DNA of 64,000 bases from Acidobacteriota bacterium (GCA_028874215.1 JAPPLF010000063.1:1-64000), one strand, 5' to 3'. Shown: positions 51,655 to 61,560, numbered from the stretch's first letter. Translations and numbers: made by a program. Notes: generated from the letters alone by a model not told the origin.

Positions 51655-51859
51655 AGAGAGTCCGGTCTGCAGCAGTCCTTTCGGCCCGTCGAAATGCGCC
51701 GGCGGGCTACCCGGCTCCGGCCGCGATTCGAGGCCGTCCCCGAGGGGTCATCGAATCGCCCCGGTCAACGAGACGAAAGGCCGGCCGGCCCGTCTCCCAA
51801 TTGGACGGAAAGCCGGAAAGGATCGTTCACGGGTCTGTGACGACGCGTGTCGAAGGCCG

Positions 51860-53584
51860 TCAGGAATCGGTCGAGACCGGGTGCGTGCGCAGATCCTGGA
51901 CCGTCATGAGCAGACTCTCCACGCCCCGGTACTGGTTCCGGTTCAAGGTGTACGCCACATCGATCTTCGATCCTCTCGGTATGGTATCAGCGGCATCCCC
52001 GTTCTTCCACCAGATGGCGTCGACGCCGGCTCCGTTGGCGCCGAGACGGACCTTCAGATGCCGGTTCTTCAATACCCAGGGACCGCCGGTCACATCCAAC
52101 CCGCGGCTGGCGAATACGGGAACCGGATTCCCTACCCCGAATGGCGCCAACTGTTGAATCTCCCGGTACAGCGACAACGAAAGGCGGCCCGGACTCAAAT
52201 AGGAGTCCAATGGGACCACGGGAGTCAGATCCTCTGTGGACAGGACAGATTGGGCGTGGGAATCGAGACGATCCGAAAGGGTCCGGAGGCGGTCTTCCAG
52301 AGAATCGCTGCCCTCCATGGCGCAACCCACCGCCTGAGCATGCCCGCCATATCGATCCAGGAGGTCTCCGCACCCCTCGAGGGCTTCCAGCAGATGGAAG
52401 CCGGGGATGCTCCTCCCCGAACCCTGGCAGTCGGATTCTCCCATCGAGAACACCAGCGTGGGGCGAAAGAAACGCCTGGCCACCCTCGAGGCAATGATCC
52501 CGATGACCCCCCGGTGCCAGTTTCTCCCAGCCAGGACGATGAAGGCTTTCCGGAACAGTTCCGGCCGGTTCTCCTCCCACTCGTGGATCTCCGCCAGAAT
52601 GGCCTCCTCCTGCCGCCGCCGCTCCCGGTTCCTCGCATTCATGTCCCGGACGATCGCCTGGGCCCGCGACCTGTCGCGGGTATCGAAGAGATCCAATACC
52701 TCGGGTCCGCCCCCCATGCGGGTCACCGCATTGATGCGTGGAGCGATCCTGAAAGCCACGTCCTCGATCTCCACCTCTCCGGAGACTCCGGCGCCGTGGA
52801 GCAGGGCCCGCAGGCCCACGTTGTGCGGTTGGGCCAGGCCCTCCAACCCCAGCTTGACCAGGATCCGGTTCTCTCCGGTCAGGGGGACCATGTCGGCCGC
52901 CGTTCCCAAGGCCACGACCTTCAGGAAATGGGGAAGCACCCGGGTGCGCCCGGCTGTTTCGAAGAGTCCCTGCACCAGCTTGAAAACGACGCCAGCCGCC
53001 GACAGGTTCCGGGCCGGGTAGTCACAGTCCGCCCGGTGCGGATTGAGGATGGCCCGCGCCGGCGGAAGTTCCGCGGAGGGCAGGTGATGGTCGCAAATCA
53101 GAACGTCGAGGCCCAACTCGCGCGCCCGGCCACAAGCTTCGAAGGCCCGAATTCCACAGTCCGAGGTCACCAGCAGGTCCACCCCGTCCCGGTGGCACCG
53201 TTCCACGAAATCGGTCTGAATTCCATATCCGTCGGTGAGCCGTCCGGGGATATGGATGCCGACGCGGCCGCCCAGCATTTCAAGCCCCCGTTTCAGGATC
53301 AGGCTTGAGGTGATGCCGTCCACGTCGTAGTCGCCGTGGACCACAATACGTTTCTTATCTTGCAGCGCCTGCCAGAGGAGCGGGACCGCCCGGTCCATGT
53401 CCTTCATCAGATAGGGGTCGTGGAGATCCTCATAGCGGGGATGGAGAAAACGGTGGGCCTTATCCGGATCCTGAAGGCCGCGGTTGACCAGCAGGCGAGC
53501 CGTCAGCGACGAAATGTCCAGCTCGGAACTCAGCGTCCGAACCGCCTCCGCCTCCGGCTCGCACAGCGTCCATCTGCGTTGCAT
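51860..53584 (-). CDS. recJ: Single-stranded-DNA-specific exonuclease RecJ
   Basis: 574 residues. The DHH motifs are VVHGDYDVDGITSSLIL, VTSDCGIRAFE and VLICDHHLP, which bind the metal ions. The DHHA1 domain has DRYGGHAQAVGCAME near residue 430, and a C-terminal OB-fold follows (GARLKVR-like HLKVRLGANGAGVDAI). It degrades single-stranded DNA 5' to 3' in recombination and mismatch repair. Confidence 0.95.
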   Translation of the reverse strand: MQRRWTLCEPEAEAVRTLSSELDISSLTARLLVNRGLQDPDKAHRFLHPRYEDLHDPYLMKDMDRAVPLLWQALQDKKRIVVHGDYDVDGITSSLILKRGLEMLGGRVGIHIPGRLTDGYGIQTDFVERCHRDGVDLLVTSDCGIRAFEACGRARELGLDVLICDHHLPSAELPPARAILNPHRADCDYPARNLSAAGVVFKLVQGLFETAGRTRVLPHFLKVVALGTAADMVPLTGENRILVKLGLEGLAQPHNVGLRALLHGAGVSGEVEIEDVAFRIAPRINAVTRMGGGPEVLDLFDTRDRSRAQAIVRDMNARNRERRRQEEAILAEIHEWEENRPELFRKAFIVLAGRNWHRGVIGIIASRVARRFFRPTLVFSMGESDCQGSGRSIPGFHLLEALEGCGDLLDRYGGHAQAVGCAMEGSDSLEDRLRTLSDRLDSHAQSVLSTEDLTPVVPLDSYLSPGRLSLSLYREIQQLAPFGVGNPVPVFASRGLDVTGGPWVLKNRHLKVRLGANGAGVDAIWWKNGDAADTIPRGSKIDVAYTLNRNQYRGVESLLMTVQDLRTHPVSTDS

Positions 53585-53730
53585 GGCCGGATCTTATCAG
53601 CGTCTGCTGACGCCGACGGGACGCCCGGCGGGTTGCCTTGAATCGTCCCCGGGGAAGCCCTATCTTGACTATTCGTAAGCGAAAGTGGACTTCCAGGCCT
53701 GAAATCCCACCGGCGAGGGCAGGAAACGAA

Positions 53731-54882
53731 TTGCGGAGTCGACTCCTTCTCCTGGCATTGATCTTCTTCGGCCTTCTGGCCGTCCTGATTCTCCTCGCGG
53801 TCGAATTCTGGCTCCGCCATTCCTTTCTCGGGGAATCCGCGGAACCCCGGGATCACGCCGAAGAAACCTGGTACCTGCCGGTTCGCATGAAGGGAGACTA
53901 CGAGGGGGTCTTCTGGGACATTCCCTTCGTCACCAACGCCTACGGTTTCCGGGACGAGCCCCCGTTGGATCCCGTTCCCCCGGAGGGTGAATTCCGAATC
54001 CTCTCTCTGGGAGACTCCATCGGATTCGGCCTCGGCGTCCCGTCCCGGGACCGCTACGGAAGGGTTTTGCAGCGGGAACTCAATCATCCGCCGGGGGCCT
54101 TCCGCTTCCGGGTCGTCAATGCTTCGGGGCAAGGTTACAGCCCCTCCAGTTACGCGGCCTACCTCTATCAGGAGGGTCTGGAACTGAACCCCGATCTGGT
54201 GCTGGTCCAGATCGAACTCTGCAACGACGTCACCGACGAGGCGCTGCTCGGCTGGCCGTCGGGAGTCCAAGCGAGCCTGCCGGAACGGGTCCGCGGCGGC
54301 CGGTACGTGGTGGGTTGGGACGGCCAGCTTCTGGGGACCTGGTCTCGAGGACCTTATTTCTTCGAAAAGACCTATACTTACACGGTCCTACTTCGTAAAT
54401 CACTTGAGTCGTTGTACCGGATCATTCCCAGCGAGCCGTTCCGCAGCGCCCGGGGACTGACCTACTACGCCATGGGTTACGAAAAGTTTCTTCTGGACCG
54501 GGATCGGATCGAGGCCGGTTGGAAAAGGCTCTTCGGAGCCTTGGGAGGCATCCGGGATCTTCTTGAGCGAGAGCGGATTCCGTTTCTGCTCCTGTTGATC
54601 CCCTCCCGTTTCGTGTTCCGGAAAGAGGCACCGGAGCATGCCCTCTTTGCCCGAAAGCTGATGGACCGAGCCATCGAGCAATGTCGATCCCGGCGGATTC
54701 CGTATCTGGATCCGTCTCACGACCTGCGGCAGGCCGGCGGACCGGAACTCTATTTCGATTTCGCTCATCTCACCGGCGAGGGAAACCGGGTCGCGGGACG
54801 GGTTCTGGCCCGGGAACTCCGGCGGCGTTACCTCGGCGACGGGGGAACGAGCCCCGCCGGCGGTCTGCAATCCATCGACTGA
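53731..54882 (+). CDS. Membrane-anchored SGNH/GDSL-type hydrolase (second copy)
   Basis: About 383 residues from a TTG start at 53731, which has GAGGGCAGGAAA just upstream; an earlier in-frame TTG at 53638 adds a basic extension. An N-terminal anchor LLLLALIFFGLLAVLILLA leads to the catalytic LSLGDSIGFGLGV (nucleophile Ser), VVNASGQGYSPSSYA and FDFAHLTGEGNRVAGR near the C-terminus for the Asp/His pair. It shares order and spacing with the protein at 9806-11032. It is divergent from recJ and its substrate is unknown. Confidence 0.75.
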   Translation: MRSRLLLLALIFFGLLAVLILLAVEFWLRHSFLGESAEPRDHAEETWYLPVRMKGDYEGVFWDIPFVTNAYGFRDEPPLDPVPPEGEFRILSLGDSIGFGLGVPSRDRYGRVLQRELNHPPGAFRFRVVNASGQGYSPSSYAAYLYQEGLELNPDLVLVQIELCNDVTDEALLGWPSGVQASLPERVRGGRYVVGWDGQLLGTWSRGPYFFEKTYTYTVLLRKSLESLYRIIPSEPFRSARGLTYYAMGYEKFLLDRDRIEAGWKRLFGALGGIRDLLERERIPFLLLLIPSRFVFRKEAPEHALFARKLMDRAIEQCRSRRIPYLDPSHDLRQAGGPELYFDFAHLTGEGNRVAGRVLARELRRRYLGDGGTSPAGGLQSID

Positions 54883-54889
54883 GCAGAGT

Positions 54890-55624
54890 TCAATCGGACC
54901 GGGGCTGGTCCAGATCCCGCGCCGCCTGGCTCAATGCGGTCACGGTTCGTGTCTCCAGGTCCACCGACCAGATGAAGTGGACTTCCGGGCCGGCATCCCC
55001 GGCCACCACGAGATCGATCCACAAGACAGGAACATCGTCCTTCATCAACCGCCACTCCTTGAACGCCTGGCCGGGGATCTTTCCCTCCGTAAGATCTTTG
55101 GCAGCGGCCGACTTCTCCAGCAGCAGCCGGTAGGCGGTCTCGGAGTCTCGAGTCTTCTTCAGAGCCGGGGCTTGGCGGGGACCTCCGTCCGGGTCCTCCC
55201 CGGAAGAGGCCGTTCCAGTCTCCGGAACGTTGGAACCGGACACGATTGGGACCGGCGCCTGAAAGACCACCCTCTGCTCGGCGGGTTTGGGAGGCGGGGG
55301 AGGCAGGCGATAGATGTGGGACCTGGTGACGTCGCGGGAAGCGGCGATCCACACCTCCGATACCTGGCGGACCAGATCATGACGAACCGCGGGGAACATG
55401 AGGAGATAGATGGTGCTTCCCATCACCCCCATGAAGAACGCCAGATAGAGGATTTTGCCGAGGAAGGACGGACCCGACGGACCCGATGGACCGGTTCTGT
55501 CCCGTCGAACCGCTACCCGGAGTCTCCGGGCCTGTTCCTGCAGCTCTTCGGCCGGAGCCTGACTTTCGGAATCCGCAATCTCCTCCGGAGAGTCGTTCTC
55601 CAGGGATTCAGAGTCTTCTTTCAC
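54890..55624 (-). CDS. Membrane protein of unknown function, downstream of prfB
   Basis: 244 residues. The cytoplasmic N-terminus is acidic then basic, with a GPSGPSGPS linker. One membrane segment (about residues 57-77) follows, then a Pro-rich stretch with RLPPPPPKPAEQ and a small C-terminal domain containing LWIDLVVAGDAGPEVHFIWSVD. No family is recognised. Ten bases after prfB's stop, in the same direction, so it is probably co-transcribed with it. Confidence 0.7.
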   Translation of the reverse strand: MKEDSESLENDSPEEIADSESQAPAEELQEQARRLRVAVRRDRTGPSGPSGPSFLGKILYLAFFMGVMGSTIYLLMFPAVRHDLVRQVSEVWIAASRDVTRSHIYRLPPPPPKPAEQRVVFQAPVPIVSGSNVPETGTASSGEDPDGGPRQAPALKKTRDSETAYRLLLEKSAAAKDLTEGKIPGQAFKEWRLMKDDVPVLWIDLVVAGDAGPEVHFIWSVDLETRTVTALSQAARDLDQPRSD

Positions 55625-55633
55625 CTATGATCC

Positions 55634-56786
55634 TTAAACGGCTTTGAAATCGTTATTATTGGATTCTGTACCTGAGATTCTCCCGCGCCGGCTCTTCTCC
55701 CGGCTGCGCCGTTTCAAGTAGGCTTCGATGAAGAGGCCGATTCCCCCGTCCAGCACCGAATCCACGTCTCCGATTTCGATCCGGGTCCGGTGGTCCTTGA
55801 CCAGGCGATACGGGTGCAGCACATACGAACGAATCTGGCTGCCCCATGCGATGTCGGCCTTGGAATCCTCGACCTCGTCCAGTTCCTTCCGCCGCTTCTC
55901 CATTTCATAGTCGTAGAGCTTGGCGCGGAGGACTTTCATTGCCGTGTCCTTGTTCCGGTGCTGGGACCGTTCGTTCTGGCATTGCACGACGATTCCCGTC
56001 GGCAAATGGGTGATGCGGACGGCCGAATCGGTGACGTTCACGTGCTGCCCGCCGCTGCCGGAGGACCGGTAAGTGTCGATCTTGAGATCCTTCTCGTCGA
56101 TGACAATCTCGACGCTGTCGTCGATCTCCGGTGAGACGAAGACCGAGGCGAACGAGGTGTGGCGCCTGGCGGCGGCATCGTAAGGCGAGATGCGGACCAG
56201 GCGATGGACGCCGATCTCGCTCAACAGGTACCCATACCCGTAGTCTCCCTGAGCCAGGAAGGTCGCCGATTTGATCCCGGCTTCCTCACCCTCCTGAAAG
56301 TCCACGATCTCCGCCTTGTAGCCCTGCTTTTCGGTCCATCTCAGGTACATGCGCAGGAGCATCTGAGCCCAATCCTGGCTTTCGGTGCCGCCGGCGCCGG
56401 GGTGGATGGTGACGATGGCGTTGCAGGCGTCGTGCCGGCCCGAGAGAAGCGTGTTCATCTCGGCTTTGGAGAGCCGATCCTCCAGGTCTCGCACCTGTTG
56501 CCGGATATCGTCGAGGACGTCCTCCCCTTCCCGCTCCAGCTCGATCAACACCTCCAGATCCTCCAGCCCGTTCCCACACTCCCGGGACAACTCCAGGCTG
56601 CGGTGCAGGTAACGGCGGCGGCGGAGAACGTGTTGGGACTCCCGGGCCCGGGTCCAGAAGGACGGGTCCGAGATCACCTTCTCGATCTGTTCGAGTTCCT
56701 TTTCCTTGGCCTCGACGTCAAAGATACTCCCACAGGTTGCCGATCCTGTTTCTCAGATCGCGGTAGCGCTCCTGGAAATCCTCCAT
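55634..56786 (-). CDS. prfB: Peptide chain release factor 2 (programmed +1 frameshift)
   Basis: 383 residues if the frameshift is used. Codons 1-22 run from ATG 56786 to CTT, then an in-frame TGA at 56718-56720. Skipping one base lets translation continue as DVEAKEKELEQIE. The GGQ catalytic motif is in SSGSGGQHVNVTDSAVR. The stop-recognition tripeptide reads SPY (LVRISPYDAAARRHTSF) instead of the usual SPF. RF2 terminates at UGA and UAA, so the site senses RF2 level. Confidence 0.95.
56717..56731 (-). promoter_or_regulatory. Programmed +1 frameshift site in prfB
   Basis: On the minus strand the sequence is GGGAGTATCTTTGAC. It has the slippery CTT, the in-frame TGA, the C that follows, and an SD-like GGGAG just upstream, matching the well-known bacterial RF2 autoregulation site. 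Confidence 0.93.
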
Positions 56787-56873
56787 GACGACGGCCTCCC
56801 TACATTCAGCGTCCGGATTCCGGTGCCGGCGCCTTCCCGACGGTGCGGTTCGGTCGGAATTCACGGCGGCGCC

Positions 56874-58367
56874 TTATCGCCGTCCGCGCGGAAAAACCAG
56901 ACAGACGAGAAGCGCCAAACCGGCCAGACACATATTAATCCATTCGCCCACCCGGGAGTAAACGGACCGGTAGGAACTGGACTGCACCGTGTCGATCAGA
57001 AGTCTCTCCTCGAAGAGGCCGGTCCGGCTGCGAACGGCGCCCGTGGCGTCGATGTGGGAAGAATAGCCGCTGTTGGCGCAACGCAGCAGGGGACGGCGCT
57101 GCTCGATGGCGCGAAATGCGCCGAACTGGAAGTGTTGCATCGGAGCCGCCGTCCTTCCGTACCAGGTGTCGTTGGTGATGTTGACCAGGATCTCGGCCCC
57201 GTTTCGGACGAAGTCCCGGGCCAACTCGGGGAAAATGCCCTCGAAGCAGATCAGCGTCGCGAACCGGACCCCGGAGACCTGACCCAGGACATGTTCCTGT
57301 CCTGGTTGGAATCCGCCCACCTCCCGAACCAGAGGTGAGGCGAATGCCAGCCACTCCGCCATCGGAACGTACTCCCCAAATGGAACCAGGTGGATCTTGT
57401 CGTAGCGGTAGGAGACCGTTTCCCCGCCCTCCAGGAGGTAGGCGCTGTTGAAATAGCGGTTCGAGGGAGGCCGTTCGATGGAGGTGACGTTCATCACCAG
57501 GGGAACCCCCGCCGCCTGGACCTGACGCTGCCAGAACGTCCGGAATTCCGAGTCTGCCGTAAACAGGTAGGGGTTCTGAGCCTCCGGGAAGATCACCCAG
57601 TCGACTCCCGCTTCGACCGCCCTCGCGTAGTGCCGGGGAAGGTCGTCGAAGTACTTTTCTGCATAGTGCCGGCCATCAGCAAAGAGCCCCACATCGGGCT
57701 GCACCAGCGCGACGCGCAATTCCATTCCCGGAGGCGGGGTCCAAACGTGGCAGCGGTATATCCCGTAGAGATTGGCTCCGGCAAAGCAGAGTGCAAACAC
57801 GGCCGGGATTCTCCAACTCCGGTTTCGAAGGACCGCGACCAGGGCGGCATTGCCCAACAGCACCAGAAAGGAGATCAGGTAGACGCCGCTCAGGTCCGCC
57901 ACCTGCGCGATCCAGCGGTACGCGAACTGAGTATGTCCCACCAACGCCCAGGGAAATCCGTTGACCGTGTAGTAGTTGCGCAGGAGTTCGGTCAGGATCC
58001 ACAGGCCCGGAACCGACCAGAGAGCGGCGGCGGCGGACCTCCGGGCCACCGCGTGCGTCAGGAGGGAAAAAGGAAGCAGGAACAGGTCCAGCAGCAGGAT
58101 CATGAGTGCGAAGATGAGAGCGGACGTGAACCAGTCCAGATTGCCGTACTCGACCAGGACACGCGGAATCCAGTAGAGCACTCCGCCGAAGTAGAGGGAC
58201 GAGAAGATCAGATGTCCCGCCAGAATCCGGCGGCGGGAACCGGTCTCCAGGAGGAAATGAAGGTAGGGGGCCAGCGTCACCCAGGCCAGGGGAAAGAGAG
58301 AAAATCCGGGAAAGGCCAGGCAGATCCCGATCCCGGAGACCAGCGGATGCAGCGCCCAGCCTGTCAT
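56874..58367 (-). CDS. lnt: Apolipoprotein N-acyltransferase
   Basis: 497 residues: about six N-terminal membrane segments, then a nitrilase-like periplasmic domain. The catalytic triad is visible as Glu in DWVIFPEAQNPY, Lys in the RYDKIHLVPFGEYVP segment and Cys in TLICFEGIFPEL. It adds the third acyl chain to lipoproteins, completing what Lgt begins. Starts in an ATGA overlap with the SPOR-domain gene. Confidence 0.93.
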   Translation of the reverse strand: MTGWALHPLVSGIGICLAFPGFSLFPLAWVTLAPYLHFLLETGSRRRILAGHLIFSSLYFGGVLYWIPRVLVEYGNLDWFTSALIFALMILLLDLFLLPFSLLTHAVARRSAAAALWSVPGLWILTELLRNYYTVNGFPWALVGHTQFAYRWIAQVADLSGVYLISFLVLLGNAALVAVLRNRSWRIPAVFALCFAGANLYGIYRCHVWTPPPGMELRVALVQPDVGLFADGRHYAEKYFDDLPRHYARAVEAGVDWVIFPEAQNPYLFTADSEFRTFWQRQVQAAGVPLVMNVTSIERPPSNRYFNSAYLLEGGETVSYRYDKIHLVPFGEYVPMAEWLAFASPLVREVGGFQPGQEHVLGQVSGVRFATLICFEGIFPELARDFVRNGAEILVNITNDTWYGRTAAPMQHFQFGAFRAIEQRRPLLRCANSGYSSHIDATGAVRSRTGLFEERLLIDTVQSSSYRSVYSRVGEWINMCLAGLALLVCLVFPRGRR

Positions 58368-58924
58368 GGAGACTCGGCCATGCTCCGGACGAACGTCGGG
58401 AACCCGTCCTCGTACAACCGATTGGCCAAGTGATCCGCTTGCTGCCTGGTCGGGAAGTCTCCAACCCAGACTCGAAAGAATTGATCGTTTGGCCCCAGGC
58501 GGCGTATCTCGGCCAGGTATCCCCGGGACCGAACCTTCACCAACTCTTTCCGCGCCTCCGCTTCACGCTCCATGGCGGCGATCTGAACGGTGAAACGGTG
58601 AGCGCCGGACGATGGGCCCTGCGCGTTGGCCTGGGCGCCGGGACCTGCCGCGCCCTCCAACGGTTCAGGAGAGGTTTCGGCGCCGGGTGCGCCCGCACCC
58701 CGGCTGGCCGGGTCGTTCAGACGCCCGTAGAACTCCAACTGTGGCTTCGTTTGGGAACTGGAGGAGCCGCTTCCGGACGGGGCCGTAAAATGTGCCGGCT
58801 CCGCTTCCACCGGGAAACTGCGGCCCACGTAGAGGCCGAGGAGGAAAAACCCGGTGACCGTCAGGAGAGTGAGCCCATAAAGGTAAACGATCTCTCTCCA
58901 ATCAATCTTCGGAATCGCCGCCAC
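58364..58924 (-). CDS. SPOR-domain membrane protein
   Basis: 186 residues. An N-terminal membrane segment (near residues 14-32) is followed by a low-complexity Gly/Ala/Pro/Ser linker and a C-terminal SPOR domain (about 105-185), with [24 protein letters not shown] and [25 protein letters not shown] domains bind denuded peptidoglycan at the septum. It overlaps the slipin gene by 23 bases and lnt by four. Confidence 0.85.
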   Translation of the reverse strand: MAAIPKIDWREIVYLYGLTLLTVTGFFLLGLYVGRSFPVEAEPAHFTAPSGSGSSSSQTKPQLEFYGRLNDPASRGAGAPGAETSPEPLEGAAGPGAQANAQGPSSGAHRFTVQIAAMEREAEARKELVKVRSRGYLAEIRRLGPNDQFFRVWVGDFPTRQQADHLANRLYEDGFPTFVRSMAESP

Positions 58925-59699
58925 TTTGAGCCCCGGCCTTCTTGAACATCTGAATCAGGGGAGACAGGACATCCATGGGGAGGGGAAACACGATGGTGGA
59001 ATTCTGCTCGGTGGCGATCTCCGACAAAGTCGACAGATACCGCAATTGCACCGACACCGGCTCCGCGGCAAGCATGCCACCCGCTTCCTGCAGTCGCGCC
59101 GCCGCCTGGTACTCGCCTTCGGCGTGGATCACCTTGGCTCTCCGTTCCCGCTCGGCTTCGGCCTGCCGGGCCATGGCCCGCTGCATCTCCGCCGGAAGAT
59201 CCACGGTCTTGATCTCCACCAGGGAAACCTTGATTCCCCACGGGTCCGTGTGTTGATCGAGAATCGACTGCAGCCGATCGTTGAGCTCTTCCCGTTTGCT
59301 CAGCAGATCATCCAACTCGACCTGGCCCAGGACCGAGCGCAGGGTGGTCTGGGAAAGCTGTGAGGTGGCGTACAGATAATTTTCCACGGACACCACGGCG
59401 CTGTTGGGCTCGATGACACGGAAATAGACGATGGCGTTGACTTTGACCGAGACGTTGTCCTTGGTGATGATGTCCTGGGACGGGACGTCCATGGCCACCA
59501 TCCTCAGACTGATCCGTTCCATGCGGTCGATGGGCCAGAAGACCAGGATCAAGCCGGGACCCTTCGAGTCGGGCAGGAGTCTTCCGAGACGGAAAATGAC
59601 TCCGCGCTCATACTCCCTCAGCACATTGACGACGGAGAGCACGTAGAGAATGACGATGCCCACCAGCACTATGGTTGAAAACGGAATACCTTCAAACAT
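58902..59699 (-). CDS. SPFH/Band 7 (slipin) membrane protein
   Basis: 265 residues from ATG 59699. One N-terminal membrane segment is followed by the Band 7 domain: [38 protein letters not shown], and a C-terminal helix [20 protein letters not shown] typical of slipins. Slipins are usually encoded next to an NfeD protein, as here (nfeD lies 60 bases upstream). It acts as a scaffold of membrane microdomains. Confidence 0.9.
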   Translation of the reverse strand: MFEGIPFSTIVLVGIVILYVLSVVNVLREYERGVIFRLGRLLPDSKGPGLILVFWPIDRMERISLRMVAMDVPSQDIITKDNVSVKVNAIVYFRVIEPNSAVVSVENYLYATSQLSQTTLRSVLGQVELDDLLSKREELNDRLQSILDQHTDPWGIKVSLVEIKTVDLPAEMQRAMARQAEAERERRAKVIHAEGEYQAAARLQEAGGMLAAEPVSVQLRYLSTLSEIATEQNSTIVFPLPMDVLSPLIQMFKKAGAQSGGDSED

Positions 59700-59759
59700 G
59701 GAAACCTCCACTCCTGCAGGAAGACCCGAAATTTTTTCGGCCGAATCGAATTGGGCTGC

Positions 59760-61067
59760 TCACCCCTTTTCCTCTGCAGCCGTGGCCAAAGATACTCCCG
59801 ACCCGGTGTAGGGCTCAACGACCAGGACCAGATTCTTGGAAGCCACCACCTTGACCCGGGCGCCCTGGGGAATCGACGTCGCCGACACCGCCTTCCATCG
59901 TTCCCCGGCGACCAGAACCCAACCCTCATCCCCTTCGATGAGTGTCTGTGACACTCCATACAATCCCACCATCCCCCGCGTCCCGGTGGTGACTCTCAAG
60001 CGCACCGACTTCACGGTCAGATGCAGCAGGAGGATGGCAATCAGGGCGAAGGGAATGGCGACCGCTACGGCCAGCCCGTAGCTGATCCGGAGTTCGGGAA
60101 AGGGAGAGTCCACCAGAAACAGGATGCCCAAAATCATAGCGACGGTTCCTCCGGCACCGAGAATTCCAAATCCCTGAACCGTCACCTCGGCCACGAACAG
60201 ACCCAGGGCCAAAAGGATGAGCAGAATCCCGATGTAGTTCACGGGAAGCAGCGAGAATCCGAGAAGGGCCAGGAGCAGGCTGATCCCGCCCAACACTCCC
60301 GGAAGAATCAGGCCCGGGTTCGAAAACTCCAGGTAGAGCCCCAGCAGGCCGATCACGCCCAGGATGAGAGCGACGTTGGGATTGGCAATTGAGCTGAGGA
60401 CCCTCTGGCGGAATGTCATCTCGACGACCCGGACCTCCTGCCCTGCGGTCGTCAGAACCTGGGAAGCACCCGAAAAACGCTCGATCTGCCTTCCCTCCAG
60501 CGTCGCCATGAGTTCGCTCTCGTTGCCCACGACCAGATCGATGAGTCCCCCCTCAAGGGCTTCCCGAGCCGTATAGGACTTGCTCTCCAGGACTCCCTTC
60601 TCGGCCAGCTCGTAATTGCGCTTCCGCTGTTGGACGATGGCCCTCAAACCCGCCACGGCGTCGTTTTTCACCTTCTCCAGCATGATCTTGTTCTCCATGC
60701 CGAAGGGGAACACGGGATGCGCCGCCCCCGTATTGGTACCGGGGGCCATGACGGCGACGTCTGCCGAGAGCAGGATAAAGAAGCCGGCGGACGCGGCGCG
60801 GGCCCCCTGGGGAGCGACGAAGCAGACGACGGGAACCGGCGAATTCAGGATGCTCTGGATGATCTCCTGCATGGAGATGCCCAGGCCGCCCGGCGTCGCC
60901 AGGCGGATCAAGAGGAATTCGGCATTCGAATCCTCAGCCTGTTTGATGGCGGAAGTAATGAACTCGGAGGTAATGGGATCGATGGGTCCGTCAATCTCGA
61001 CCTTGAGGATCTCGGCTTGCGCGACCGGTGTCGAGAGGAGCAAGAGCAGGCCCAGAACCCTCTTCAT
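59760..61067 (-). CDS. NfeD-family membrane-bound serine protease
   Basis: 435 residues from ATG 61067 with a signal peptide. The N-terminal ClpP-class protease domain has ATPGGLGISMQEII and the catalytic Ser in GARAASAGFFILLSADVAVM; ELAEKGVLESKSYTA likely holds the Lys. Membrane segments follow (about 235-345), then the C-terminal NfeD OB-fold ending with RVKVVASKNLVLVVEP. It partners with the downstream slipin. The divergent operator region and moaD lie beyond its start. Confidence 0.9.
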   Translation of the reverse strand: MKRVLGLLLLLSTPVAQAEILKVEIDGPIDPITSEFITSAIKQAEDSNAEFLLIRLATPGGLGISMQEIIQSILNSPVPVVCFVAPQGARAASAGFFILLSADVAVMAPGTNTGAAHPVFPFGMENKIMLEKVKNDAVAGLRAIVQQRKRNYELAEKGVLESKSYTAREALEGGLIDLVVGNESELMATLEGRQIERFSGASQVLTTAGQEVRVVEMTFRQRVLSSIANPNVALILGVIGLLGLYLEFSNPGLILPGVLGGISLLLALLGFSLLPVNYIGILLILLALGLFVAEVTVQGFGILGAGGTVAMILGILFLVDSPFPELRISYGLAVAVAIPFALIAILLLHLTVKSVRLRVTTGTRGMVGLYGVSQTLIEGDEGWVLVAGERWKAVSATSIPQGARVKVVASKNLVLVVEPYTGSGVSLATAAEEKG

Positions 61068-61190
61068 CAGGCCCGTGATTTTAACAGTCCCGAACGAAAG
61101 TCGCCAAGGGAACCGGACGGCCCCGGACCTGGTCCGGGGTCGAGAATACGCGGTCGACGGGGCCCTATATTGGGGCAAATGGATGGATAT

Positions 61191-61237
61191 TTACTATACA
61201 TAGTAATATCTGATCTATTTTTCACTATTTATAGTAA
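61191..61237. promoter_or_regulatory. Paired palindromic operator upstream of moaD
   Basis: Site 1, TTACTATACATAGTAA at 61191-61206, has perfect 7-base arms. Site 2, TCACTATTTATAGTAA at 61222-61237, has one mismatch. The centres are 31 bases apart, about three helical turns. They lie in a strikingly AT-rich gap between nfeD and the plus-strand moa genes, so a dimeric repressor or activator could control one or both directions. The regulator is not in view. Confidence 0.6.
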
Positions 61238-61305
61238 ATATTGAGCCTTCTCGGTTGATTCCCGGAGCGAATCCCTGCTCCGGATGCGGCTGCTATACTT
61301 CATGC

Positions 61306-61560
61306 GTGGTCGTCAAGATCTGCCTCTTCGCCTCTCTCCGGGACGTGGTGGGCCAGTCCGAGATCCTCCTCGACTCGGTCCCGCCCGGAAACACGGCGCG
61401 CCAGGTATTCCAACGGCTGGCAGGCCGGTTCCCCGGCCTGCGGCGTTACCGGAAGGCGCTCCTGGTGGCCGTCAACCAGGAGTACTCGGACTGGGACCAG
61501 GAGGTTTCGCCCGGGGACGAGATCGCTTTCTTTCCCCCCGTCAGCGGAGGAGCCGCGTGA
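61306..61560 (+). CDS. moaD: Molybdopterin synthase small subunit MoaD
   Basis: 84 residues from GTG 61306. Ubiquitin-like fold with VKICLFASLRDVVGQSEI, LVAVNQEYSDWDQEV and [15 protein letters not shown]. Normal MoaD ends in Gly-Gly, which carries the thiocarboxylate; here two alanines follow, so trimming would be needed unless the start of moaE or the sequence is misread. The stop overlaps the moaE GTG start by four bases. Confidence 0.88.
   Translation: MVVKICLFASLRDVVGQSEILLDSVPPGNTARQVFQRLAGRFPGLRRYRKALLVAVNQEYSDWDQEVSPGDEIAFFPPVSGGAA

Noticed and set aside
59726-59740. Small CCGAAA/TTTCGG hairpin between nfeD and the slipin gene
   Set aside because: Six-base stem within a co-directional pair that normally works together, so a terminator is not supported.
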